A DNA stretch of 55,512 bases, taken from positions 1 through 55,512 of the forward strand of contig NZ_BMRP01000045.1 of the NCBI RefSeq assembly GCF_014648695.1. The letters are read 5' to 3'. The notes below the pieces were generated by a model. The model was given only the letters and a program-made list of their open reading frames with translations. It was not told the origin of the DNA and made no database searches. The translations under genes and the position numbers were made by a program. The stretch comes from Streptomyces albospinus (GTDB taxonomy: Bacteria; Actinomycetota; Actinomycetes; Streptomycetales; Streptomycetaceae). Positions 27,044-34,423 of the stretch are shown piece by piece. Position 1 is the first letter of the stretch. Every line of letters starts with the position of its first letter.

Positions 27044-27294
27044 CCGCCGAACGCCCACGGGGCCGACGCGTGACCGGGGGCCACCCGGCGCGCCGGCCCG
27101 GCACAGGATGGCATGGGCCTGCACGGCTCCGTGATGGCCTCGCAGCCGCTCTCTGTCATTCAGGCTCGTCCGCCTCACCACGTTCGACACAGGCAGGGAG
27201 GCCGTGCAGATAGACGACCGGCAGGGCCAGCGGTCAGACGGGGCAAGCACAGTCCGTGATCACGACGTTGTGATCAGTTGAGGGGTGGACGGCG

Positions 27295-28019
27295 GTGACA
27301 AGGGTTCCGAGGCAGGGGACCGGGGACCTTGGGGTGCCGGAGAAGGCACAGGGCACATCGACCGAGCGGTCCGACGCCGAACTCGTCGTGTGCGCCCGGG
27401 GCGGGGACGACGCGTCGTTCGTGGTGCTCTACGAGCGGCACTTCGCGTCGGCCCGCCGCCTGGCCGGGCTCTATGCGACCAGTCCGGCGGATGCGGAGGA
27501 TCTCGCGTCCGAGGGTTTCGCCCAGGTGCTGGGCGCGATCCGGGCCGGCGGCGGCCCGCAGTGGAGGTCTACGCGCCGTTGCTCCCCGTCTAGGACCCGG
27601 TGCTGGCCGAGCTGGAGGCGTCGCTGATCGGGCGCGTCTTCGCCGCGCTGCCCGAGCGGTGGCAGACCGTGCTGTGGCACACCGAGGTGGAGGGGGAGAG
27701 CCCGGCGCAGGTGGCGCCACTGCTGGGGTTGTCGGCCAACGCGGTTGCCGCACTGGCCTGCCGTGCGCGCGAGGGACTGCGCAAGGAGTATTTCCAGGCA
27801 CATCTGTCCGAGCAGGAGATGGCACGGGAGTGCTGCAAGTGCGCCAGGAAACCAGCCGCCTATGTGCGGGGCCCTCTGGGGTCGCGGAAGCGGCACCGGG
27901 GTCGAAGAACACCTCGACAGGTGCGAGCGCTGTCGCCGACTGCTGTTGGAGCTCGACCTCTTGGAATCCGCGAATCGGACACCACCTGGCTCGACCCTGC
28001 GCCGGCCTCGGGAGGCTAG
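27295..28019 (+). pseudogene. ECF sigma factor with zinc-finger tail, decayed
   Basis: The first frame (GTG 27295) carries DAELVVCARGGDDASFVVLY, then SARRLAGLYATSPADAEDLA, the start of region 2. Region 2 then breaks off. A second frame reads VYAPLLPV, an in-frame TAG, DPVLAELEASLIGRVFAALP, then ERWQTVLWHTEVEGESPAQV and LLGLSANAVAALACRAREGL (region 4), then CCKCAR. A third frame reads GVEEHLDRCERCRRLLLELD, the zf-HC2-type end. So there are two shifts, one stop and an internal deletion. It belongs to the Streptomyces ECF group with a fused zinc-binding anti-sigma-like tail. Confidence 0.7.
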
Positions 28020-28280
28020 ATGCCAGGGACCAACGAGCAAGTCGCCGAGCGGCTCACCGTCCTCAACGCCACGATGAAAGCGATCGAAGCCAGGACCGCC
28101 GTCCTCGATGTGATCAGCGTGGCGGTATCAGCGGAGGAGGTGAGAGACGCGGTCATGCGCCTGCTCGGCGTGACGGAGATCGGGGCTCACGCCATCCATG
28201 AGATGCCGCTCATGAGGCTGACTCTCTACAACGGAGCCAGGATCGCCGCGGAGATCGAGCAACTCACCGCGCAGACCTGA
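28020..28280 (+). CDS. Small helical protein, weakly like the gyrase/topoisomerase A coiled-coil region
   Basis: An 86-residue all-helical protein starting at ATG 28020 after GGGAGG. It contains ERLTVLNATMKAIEARTAVL, then ISVAVSAEEVRDAVMRLLGV and HAIHEMPLMRLTLYNGARIA followed by EIEQLTAQT. This order (a helix, a LLGV turn, then MxLxRLT and a coiled coil) recalls the helical tower of GyrA/ParC proteins, and small Streptomyces proteins with this piece exist. The function is unknown. It follows the decayed sigma gene directly. Confidence 0.5.
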   Translation: MPGTNEQVAERLTVLNATMKAIEARTAVLDVISVAVSAEEVRDAVMRLLGVTEIGAHAIHEMPLMRLTLYNGARIAAEIEQLTAQT

Positions 28281-28298
28281 CGAACTGGCGGCTGCGCC

Positions 28299-28418
28299 GT
28301 GGGGGCGGAGTTCATCGCGGGCACCGCTGTGGATGCCGGCCGCTACCGCCACCCGGTCCGCTTCCTGCGGCTACGCGACGACCTTGCGCCGGTGCAGACG
28401 CCATGCTTCGAGGGCTGA
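28299..28418 (+). pseudogene. ATP-dependent DNA ligase C-terminal fragment
   Basis: The frame from GTG 28299 reads TAVDAGRYRHPVRFLRLRDD then LAPVQTPCFEG and TGA 28418. The sequence RxRHPxRFxRLRxDL is the conserved end of the OB-fold in actinobacterial LigD/LigC-type ligases. Only about 35 residues remain. From 28419 to 28536 nothing is recognised. Confidence 0.6.
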
Positions 28419-28536
28419 CCGCGCGGCGCGCCGGTGGTGTTTCCGGCTCGGCGACGGGCGCATGGGCCTGGCGGGCGATGTGGTCGGCGCTATGAATGAA
28501 CCTGCTGTCGACGGTCAGCCAATTCTCGCAACGATC

Positions 28537-28583
28537 GCACCACGTATGCCGGATCGCCGTTGGCCATCCGGCATACGTGGTGC
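28537..28583 (-). terminator. Perfect 18-bp inverted repeat after the SnoaL-like gene
   Basis: Arms 28537-28554 and 28566-28583 are perfectly complementary with an 11-nt loop. It lies 30 bp beyond the stop of the minus-strand SnoaL-like gene, so a terminator is most likely; an operator is less likely. Confidence 0.75.
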
Positions 28584-28612
28584 AGCGACATCCTTGGCGC
28601 TGACGGTCATCT

Positions 28613-29017
28613 TCACCGTTCCTCGGGGAAGGTGTCGCCGTACATCGGCAGGCCGCTCACAGACTGCTCCGGGGAGACTTCCTCTTCGATGACGTCCCAG
28701 TGCTCCATCAGAATGCCGTCTTCGATGCGGAGGAAGTCGACGGCGATCCATGGGGCGGGTTGTCCGTGTCCCGTGAAACGGCCGCGCACCATGACCATGT
28801 CCCGTTCCGCCATGATCAGCTCCCACTCGTGCTTCAGCTCCACCGGGAGGCTTTTGACCAGGTTGAACAGGCCGTCCCGGCCGGGAGCGATATGGGCGCT
28901 GTGCTGGATGTAGTCGGAGGACCAGAAGCGTTCGGCGGCGGTGTAGTCCCGCTGGTTGAACAGGGTGTCGAAAGCCTCGCGGACGACGGCCTTGTTCCTG
29001 TCTTCGATGGTGGTCAT
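28613..29017 (-). CDS. SnoaL-like ester cyclase/NTF2-fold protein
   Basis: A 134-residue NTF2-fold protein. It shows the SnoaL-like pattern: NKAVVREAFDTLFNQRDY, then AERFWSSDYIQHSAHIAPGR, then LKHEWELIMAERDMVMVRGR and a final VDFLRIEDGILMEHWDVIEE. Family members cyclise polyketides or act as small-molecule isomerases; single copies near redox genes are common and their substrates unknown. The start is ATG 29017 with a weak AGGTGA site. It lies downstream of the redox operon on the same strand and may be cotranscribed. Confidence 0.85.
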   Translation of the reverse strand: MTTIEDRNKAVVREAFDTLFNQRDYTAAERFWSSDYIQHSAHIAPGRDGLFNLVKSLPVELKHEWELIMAERDMVMVRGRFTGHGQPAPWIAVDFLRIEDGILMEHWDVIEEEVSPEQSVSGLPMYGDTFPEER

Positions 29018-29024
29018 GGGTTGG

Positions 29025-29228
29025 TCACCTACTGTTCGATGTTGGGAGGGGATGGTGCGGACGCTGGGGCGTCGCTGGGCGGCAGGGGGCGGGGCCGCCG
29101 TGACGGGCGTTTGAACTTGGTCTGTGCGGGTTCGGTACCGGCGCGCCGGCGGCCGTTGCCGGGAGCGTTGGGGCTATGACGGCTGCGGCCCCGAGGACGA
29201 GGCTGACCAGCGCAGTCTTGAGCCTCAT
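29025..29228 (-). CDS. Possible short secreted protein
   Basis: A frame from ATG 29228 encodes a convincing signal peptide, MRLKTALVSLVLGAAAVIAP then TLPATAA, followed by a Pro/His/Arg-rich tail of low quality ending at 29025. The tail looks non-coding, so this is either a truncated secreted protein or the leader of a lost gene. No good ribosome site. Confidence 0.3.
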   Translation of the reverse strand: MRLKTALVSLVLGAAAVIAPTLPATAAGAPVPNPHRPSSNARHGGPAPCRPATPQRPHHPLPTSNSR

Positions 29229-29295
29229 GTTCTTGACATGCGTGGTAAGTCCTCTCTGGTGAGGCGCGGTTCGGTGCGGCGTGGCGGGATGGCGG

Positions 29296-30265
29296 TCACC
29301 AGTGCGGGTTCGCGAAATCCAGCACGAGGCGTCCGCGCACGCCACCGGTGGCCAGACGCTGGTGTGCCTCGGCGGGGCGCGAGGCCGGCAGCAGGTCGCC
29401 GACGCGGAGGGTCAGCTCGCCGTTCTCCGCCTGGCGGGCGATCCGGTCGAGCAGGGCGGTGTCGGTGGCGGCGCTGTAGGAGGAGATCGGGTGGATCGTG
29501 ATGCCGCGCTCGGTGGGGCCGGTCCAGCCCTTGAGGCTGACCAGCGCTCCGCCGTCGGCGATCGCCCCGAGCGCCTGCGCGTTGAGGGCGGCGCCGTCGA
29601 TCAGTGCGGGCGCCCCGCCGGCCAGCGCACCGCGGATGTCGGATACGGCGTCCTGGCGCCGTGGCACGACCTGGTCGGCGCCCAGGTCCCGCACCGTCTT
29701 CTGGTCCGCGTCGGATGCGTACGCCAGCACGGTCAGCCCATCCGCCTTCGCCATCTCGACCGCGAATCCGCCGACCGCTCCCGTGGCTCCTGCGACGACG
29801 AGCGTCGTGCCGGGGGTCAGGGCGAGCGCGTTGAGGGACAGTCGCGCGGTGACCGCGTTGAGCAGCAGCGTGGCCGCCTCGGGGAAGGTGGCCTTCGCGG
29901 GAGCCGGCACCACCGATGCCTGGTGGACGACCAACTGCTCGGCGTAGGTGCCGCCGTGCGGGCCGAAGGGGGATGACGTAGGCGATCACGCGGGCTCCCA
30001 CGGCCAGGCGCCCGTCGGTGCCCGGGCCGAGCTTGTCCACCACACCGGCCACGTCCATGCCGGGCACGTACGGGACAGGGCGCGCTGCGAGTTGGTCGGC
30101 TCGCCCTCCGGTGCGGAAGGTGATGTCCGTGGGGTTGACCGCGGTCGCGTGGACGCGGATGCGTACCTCCCCGTGTCCGGGCTCGGGCGCGGGCAGGTCC
30201 AACACCTGCAGAACCTCGGGCCCGCCGAACCGCGTCAGTCCGATCGTCTTCATGGTCTGATGCAC
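29296..30265 (-). pseudogene. MDR-family NADPH:quinone reductase, one-base frameshift
   Basis: The gene starts at GTG 30265 after AGGAGG and reads TIGLTRFGGPEVLQVLDLPA, then PVPYVPGMDVAGVVDKLGPG to VIAYVIP. It then shifts frame at a G5 run (29968-29972 on the plus strand) and continues VVHQASVVPAPAKATFPEAA, then the NADPH motif LVVAGATGAVGGFAVEMAKA, and ends LVLDFANPHW. Removing one G restores a 322-residue quinone oxidoreductase-type enzyme with no catalytic zinc motif. All motifs on both sides are well kept, so the shift is recent or a sequencing error. It is the third gene of the operon with the SDR and old yellow enzyme. Confidence 0.75.
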
Positions 30266-30364
30266 CCCTGTCCTCCTGGTCGTGGGCGGTCGTGTCGGGC
30301 TTCGGGCTGTGCACGGTCCGCCGGCCGGTGCGGCAGCCGCTGGGCCGGCGCGGACGCGCGGCGT

Positions 30365-31121
30365 TCACTCCTGGAGCAGGGCGGCCATGGAGGTGTTCGA
30401 CTCGGTGACGTAGGCGTGCTCGCCCGGTCCGGCGTTGTCGCGGTAGGTCCGGGCCTGCTCGACGACGATCTCCTCGCTGTCGGTGGCAAGTGCCTCGACG
30501 GCCTGGGCGATGAAGTCCTCCAGCGGCATCGCCTGCCCTTCGCCGTCGACGCCGCCCAGGCCGGTGGCCACCCACGGCGGCACGATCTCCTGGACCTTGA
30601 CCCCGGTGTCACGCAGCAGGAATCGCTGGGACAGGGCGTAGGAGTGCAGGGCGGCCTTGGTGGCGGAGTAGACGGCGAACGGCGCGAGCGGCGTGAAGGC
30701 GAGCGCGGAGGTGTTGTAGAGGATCGTGGCGTCGGGCTGCCTCTTGAGGTGCTCGATGAAGGCCGAGGTGGTGCGGATGGTGCCGAGCAGGTTGGTGGTC
30801 ATCTGCGCGGTCGTTGTGGCCTCGTCCAGCGGGGAGGCGGCGTCGTCGGGCAGCATGATGCCGGCGTTGTTGAGCAAAGACGTTGAGGTCGGGGTGGGCG
30901 GCCAGGACCTGTTCGGCGGCCTTGGTGGTGCTGTCCGGGTCGGCGATGTCGAGCTCGACCACCTCGATGCCGGGGTTGGCGGCGGCGACTTGGTCCAGGA
31001 CGTCGCGTCGACGGCCGGCGACGATGACGGTGTTGCCGAGGCGGTGCAGGGCCTCGGCCAGGCCGCGGCCGATGCCGCTGCCGCCGCCGGTGATCAGGAT
31101 GGTGTTTCCGGTGAGCTTCAT
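30365..31121 (-). pseudogene. DltE-type short-chain dehydrogenase, one-base frameshift
   Basis: Starts at ATG 31121 after AAGGAG. It reads GNTILITGGGSGIGRGLAEA, the TGxxxGIG cofactor motif, then VVELDIADPDST and AAHPDLNV. It changes frame at the AAA at 30876-30878 (plus strand) and continues LNNAGIMLPDD with the NNAG motif, LYNTSALAFTPLAPF and the catalytic YSATKAAL, ending SMAALLQE. Removing one base gives a 251-residue SDR of the DltE-like group. Both halves keep all SDR motifs. It is the middle gene of the TetR-controlled redox operon. Confidence 0.75.
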
Positions 31122-31139
31122 GAGGTGCTCCTTGGGGTC

Positions 31140-32237
31140 TCAGACGGCGGCCAGGGCCGGGTAGTCGGTGTATCCGCGGGCGCCGGAGGCGTAGACGGTG
31201 GTCCAGTCGATGTCGGTGAGCGGGGCTCCGGTGGCGAGCCGGGCGGGCAGGTCGGGGTTGGCGATGAACGGGCGGCCGAAGGCGACCACGTCGGCAAGCC
31301 CTGATGCGATCAGGTGGGCGGCCCGCTCGGCGTCCAGCTCGACGTTGGCGATGAGCGTGCCGTCGAACAGCGGCCGGAAGTGGGCGAACATGCCGTCGCC
31401 GTCCAGTCCGTCGAGCGGGGTTGCGGTCAGGTCGTGCGTGGCGCCCATCACCAGGAGGTGTGACAGGCCGTTCAGGTGGGAGATGACGTACTCGGCGGTG
31501 GGCAGGGTTTCGTCGTTGGCCTCGAACGGGCCGGTCTCGTGCATCGGGCCGATCTTGATGCCGGTCCGTTCGGGGCCGACAGCCGCAGCCACCGCCTCGG
31601 CGATCTCCAGGGTCAGCCGGGCCCGGTTCTCGATGGAGCCGCCGTAGGCGTCGGTGCGCTGGTTGGTGGCCTTGTTGAGGAACTGGGCCGGCAGGTACAG
31701 GAAGTTGGCGAGGATCTGAACGCCGTCGAACCCGGCGGCGATGGCGTTGCGGGCGGCGGTGGCGTAGTCGGCGATGGTCTGACGGATCTCGGCCGTAGTC
31801 ATCGCGCGCGGCGTGACCGTGGGCTTGCGGCCGGTCGGGGTGACGCTGCGCTGCCGCGGGTCGACCGCGGAGGCCGACAGCGGGAGTGCTCCCTCGCGCA
31901 GGTCGGGGTGCGAGATGGCCCCGGTGTGCCAGAGCTGGGCGATCATGCGACCGTCGGCCGTGTGCACGGCCTCGGTCACCTGTCGCCAGCCGTGGATCTG
32001 CTCGGGGCTCCACAGTCCGGGTGTGTCGGCCCAGCCGAAGCCGTCCGGGCTGATCGCGGTCGCCTCGCCGACGATGAGGCCGGCGGAGGCCCGCTGGGCG
32101 TAGTACTCGGCCTGTAGTGCGGTCGGCACATGACCGGGGTTGTCGGCGCGCATGCGGGTCAGGGGTGCCAGCGCGATGCGGTTGGGCAGCTCCAGGTCGC
32201 CCATCCGGACCGGTGTGAACAGCGATGCGACGTTCAT
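31140..32237 (-). CDS. Old yellow enzyme family flavin reductase
   Basis: A 365-residue FMN TIM-barrel alkene reductase. It begins SLFTPVRMGDLELPNRIALA and PLTRMRADNPGHVP; other marks are GLIVGEATAISPDGFG, IAQLWHTGAISHP, NQRTDAYGGSIENRAR and VVAFGRPFIANPDLP. These enzymes use NADPH to reduce activated C=C bonds or nitro groups. The site usually written HxxN (for example IHGANGYL) reads QILANFLYL here, so the catalytic His appears replaced by Leu. ATG 32237 follows GAGAGG. It is divergent from a TetR gene, with two matching palindromes between them, and leads the operon with the SDR and the quinone reductase. Confidence 0.85.
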   Translation of the reverse strand: MNVASLFTPVRMGDLELPNRIALAPLTRMRADNPGHVPTALQAEYYAQRASAGLIVGEATAISPDGFGWADTPGLWSPEQIHGWRQVTEAVHTADGRMIAQLWHTGAISHPDLREGALPLSASAVDPRQRSVTPTGRKPTVTPRAMTTAEIRQTIADYATAARNAIAAGFDGVQILANFLYLPAQFLNKATNQRTDAYGGSIENRARLTLEIAEAVAAAVGPERTGIKIGPMHETGPFEANDETLPTAEYVISHLNGLSHLLVMGATHDLTATPLDGLDGDGMFAHFRPLFDGTLIANVELDAERAAHLIASGLADVVAFGRPFIANPDLPARLATGAPLTDIDWTTVYASGARGYTDYPALAAV

Positions 32238-32259
32238 CGTGTGTTCCTCTCACTCACTC

Positions 32260-32279
32260 ACAATGTCGCTCGACATTGT
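32260..32279. promoter_or_regulatory. Palindromic operator 1 (ACAATGTCG-CT-CGACATTGT)
   Basis: A perfect inverted repeat with 9-bp arms and a 2-bp centre, 22 bp before the old yellow enzyme gene. The core ATGTCG-N2-CGACAT recurs at 32306-32319. Probable TetR-family binding site. Confidence 0.75.
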
Positions 32280-32302
32280 TTTATGCCCGACCCGCCGCGA
32301 TG

Positions 32303-32322
32303 TCAATGTCGAACGACATCGT
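32303..32322. promoter_or_regulatory. Palindromic operator 2
   Basis: Core ATGTCG-AA-CGACAT (32306-32319) in a 20-bp context that matches operator 1 closely; the centres are 43 bp apart. It lies 37 bp before the TetR gene, suggesting that the regulator represses both itself and the redox operon. Confidence 0.7.
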
Positions 32323-32359
32323 GTACGGTGGGTGAGGCAGAGAGAGGGAGGTACCGGGC

Positions 32360-32965
32360 ATGGGTGTGTCGCGGCAGAAGGCGGCGCAGAATCACGACGC
32401 GATCGTGACTGCCGCCGAGACGCTGTTCCGTCAGCGTGGAACGGAGGCGGTCGGCCTGGTGGAGCTCATGGCTGCCGCCGGGATGACCCGGGGCGGCTTC
32501 TACAACCACTTCGCTTCCAAGGGAGCACTGGTGGACGAGGTGGTCGCCAAGGCCATGGCCGACGGGCTGGCCAACTTCACCGCGGCCCTGGACGCGTCCC
32601 GCGAACGCGGGGCCGACCCGGTCGACACCCAGATCGACTGGTACCTGTCACCCGAGCACCGCGCCGACATCGACCACGGCTGCCCCAACACGGGCTTCCT
32701 CGGCGACGCCCCCCGCCTCGACGACGACGCCCGCGCCCGCTACACCACCGGGCTGAGCGCCAACCTGCACCGCTTCAGTCAGGCCGTCCAGGACGCCACT
32801 GGACTGGACGAGAAAGAAGCCTGGTCGCGCTCGCTCGCCCTCTTCAGTCAGATGGCCGGCGCGCTCCTGCTGTCCCGCGCGGTCGCCACCACCGACCCGG
32901 AACTCTCCGACCAGCTACTCGCCGCCGCCCGCCGGGACCTCCACACCCGCGCCCACCACAGCTGA
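32360..32965 (+). CDS. TetR/AcrR-family regulator of the redox operon
   Basis: A 201-residue repressor. The helix-turn-helix region is AIVTAAETLFRQRGTEAVGL, then ELMAAAGMTRGGFYNHFASK (residues 14-55). The C-terminal domain carries DIDHGCPNTGFLGDAPRLDD, as in the group that controls old yellow enzyme and quinone reductase genes in response to electrophiles. ATG 32360 follows GAGAGGGAGG. The two palindromes in the divergent promoter are its likely sites; the effector is inferred to be an electrophile or quinone. Confidence 0.85.
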   Translation: MGVSRQKAAQNHDAIVTAAETLFRQRGTEAVGLVELMAAAGMTRGGFYNHFASKGALVDEVVAKAMADGLANFTAALDASRERGADPVDTQIDWYLSPEHRADIDHGCPNTGFLGDAPRLDDDARARYTTGLSANLHRFSQAVQDATGLDEKEAWSRSLALFSQMAGALLLSRAVATTDPELSDQLLAAARRDLHTRAHHS

Positions 32966-33094
32966 GACCACGCCGTCAGCTCGCAGGTGGCCGACCCGCC
33001 GGTACGGCTCCGTCCTCCGGCGGAGGCGACGGAAGCCCTCGTGGAATGCCGGCACAGAGGAAGGCGCCGACCGGATGCCGCCCGCCGACCTCGC

Positions 33095-33420
33095 CCACAC
33101 CCCGCGGCGCCAAGCCTCTGGTTGCCGCCCACAGTGCGCCACGCGGGTAATGTTCAGCCAGGTGTTGCTCGGCCGGGTCGGCGGCGGCATCCACGATCGC
33201 GCTGACCATGTCCTGCATCTGATGCTTGGCCCACGCGAACCGCCGGGGGGACGCCGGCGAACGGCCCGCCCCGCACCAAGCCCAGGGCGGCACGCAGGTG
33301 TGCAGCTGCCTGTGGACCAGGACTGCTGGTCGCGGCTGCGGTCAGGCGCTGGATTCGGTGCCAGTCGGAGTCGACCGTGGGGGCCGAGGCGTAACGGACA
33401 TCGGTGGTGCCGGCGACGAC
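33095..33420 (-). pseudogene. BTAD-domain (SARP/LysM-type) regulator remnant
   Basis: Minus-strand frames read TVDSDWHRIQRLTAAATSSP, then AAAHLRAALGLVRGGPFAGV, then RRFAWAKHQMQDMVSAIVDA and LAEHYPRGALWAATRGL. This is the bacterial transcriptional activation (BTAD) domain seen in SARP regulators and LysM-BTAD proteins. The frame changes at about 33260. DNA-binding and other parts are missing. Confidence 0.6.
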
Positions 33421-33429
33421 CGGCAGGCA

Positions 33430-34225
33430 GGGAAGCGTGAGCGGCACGGGATACCTGGCCGTCAGAGGGCGGTGGACTGGCGGGTGCATACGCGACCGGC
33501 GATCCGGCGCACCCCTCGGGCGCGGGTGCCCGGATGATTCTTCGGCTGCACGGCTCCTTCGGCAGCCTTCAACTGAGCTGCCCGGCCAGTCCGGCAGTGA
33601 TGTCCTCGGGGCCGCGGACGGTCGATCCACTGGATCGCCCCAGTTCCCAACGTGACGTTTGAGCATGTGTATGAACTCACGGCGAGGCGAGCCTGGCATC
33701 TGTCCATGGTCCGGGGGAGGAGCCGCTTCTACAGTGCACTTACTGTCGATGTACGCGAGGGAGTTCCGCTGGGCGACCCCCGGCACTCCTCGTCGGGCAG
33801 GGCGGCCCTCCTGGAGGAACGACAAGTCGTGGCTCTCGTACCGATCTTGGCGTCATGAGTCAGCGAGTCCGGTGGTCCGGGCCACCGTCTTTGCGACGGA
33901 GCGGACGTGCTGTGCGTGCCTTCGCGTCCGGTGGATTGTGCCGCCGAATTCGGTGCATACGGTGCTTCACGTCGGCCTGAGACGTCGCGCTTCTGCCGTG
34001 TGAGAGCTGCTTGTGCAGATGCCAACCCGGTCGTACGGCCCAGAAATCCTGGTGGACCGGTGTACCAGCGGAGTCGGCCCGATCTGCTCCGCCGGGCGGC
34101 ACGCGCGCCGCCCACTGTTCCCACAGCGCCTCAACGCCTGCGACAGCCGGGCCCGGGTCGCCGGCAGTCGAGGCCGTCCCGTTCATGGCCTGGAGTACTG
34201 CACCAGATCCGATGGGAGTAAACCA
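33430..34225. other. No recognisable gene
   Basis: Several open frames cross this stretch on both strands (for example 33860-34759 minus and 33659-34003 plus), but none has a recognised motif plus a ribosome site. The part next to 34226 probably contains the promoter of the Cys-rich/TrkA unit. Confidence 0.4.
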
Positions 34226-34423
34226 GTGAGTGCTGCGGCCCAGCAGCCTGTTCCGCCTACCGGCATCATCCACCGCCCACCGCCCACGGGCGGTCGGCCC
34301 GCCGATCCCCGTGCCGCCGGGTGTCACTGTGGCCGGTTGCTCATCCGATGCAGCGGATGCCAGAACCTCCGCTGCCTTGACTGCGACCCCTGCACTTCCG
34401 ATGACTGCATCTTTGACCTCTGA
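34226..34423 (+). CDS. Small Cys-rich, probably zinc-binding protein
   Basis: A 65-residue ORF from GTG 34226, which lies 7 bp after GGGAG. The first half is Pro-rich; the second reads GCHCGRLLIRCSGCQNLRCL then DCDPCTSDDC. Eight Cys in 30 residues (CxC, CxxC, CxxC and CxxCxxxxC groups) suggest one or two zinc knuckles. The stop lies 23 bp inside the TrkA-like gene's start, so the two may be translationally coupled. No family is recognised. It could be a chance frame, but the Cys spacing and ribosome site argue for a gene. Confidence 0.5.
   Translation: MSAAAQQPVPPTGIIHRPPPTGGRPADPRAAGCHCGRLLIRCSGCQNLRCLDCDPCTSDDCIFDL

Noticed and set aside
20400..27100. Repeats as a CRISPR array
   Set aside because: The repeats are 7-bp head-to-tail units without spacers and no cas gene is present.
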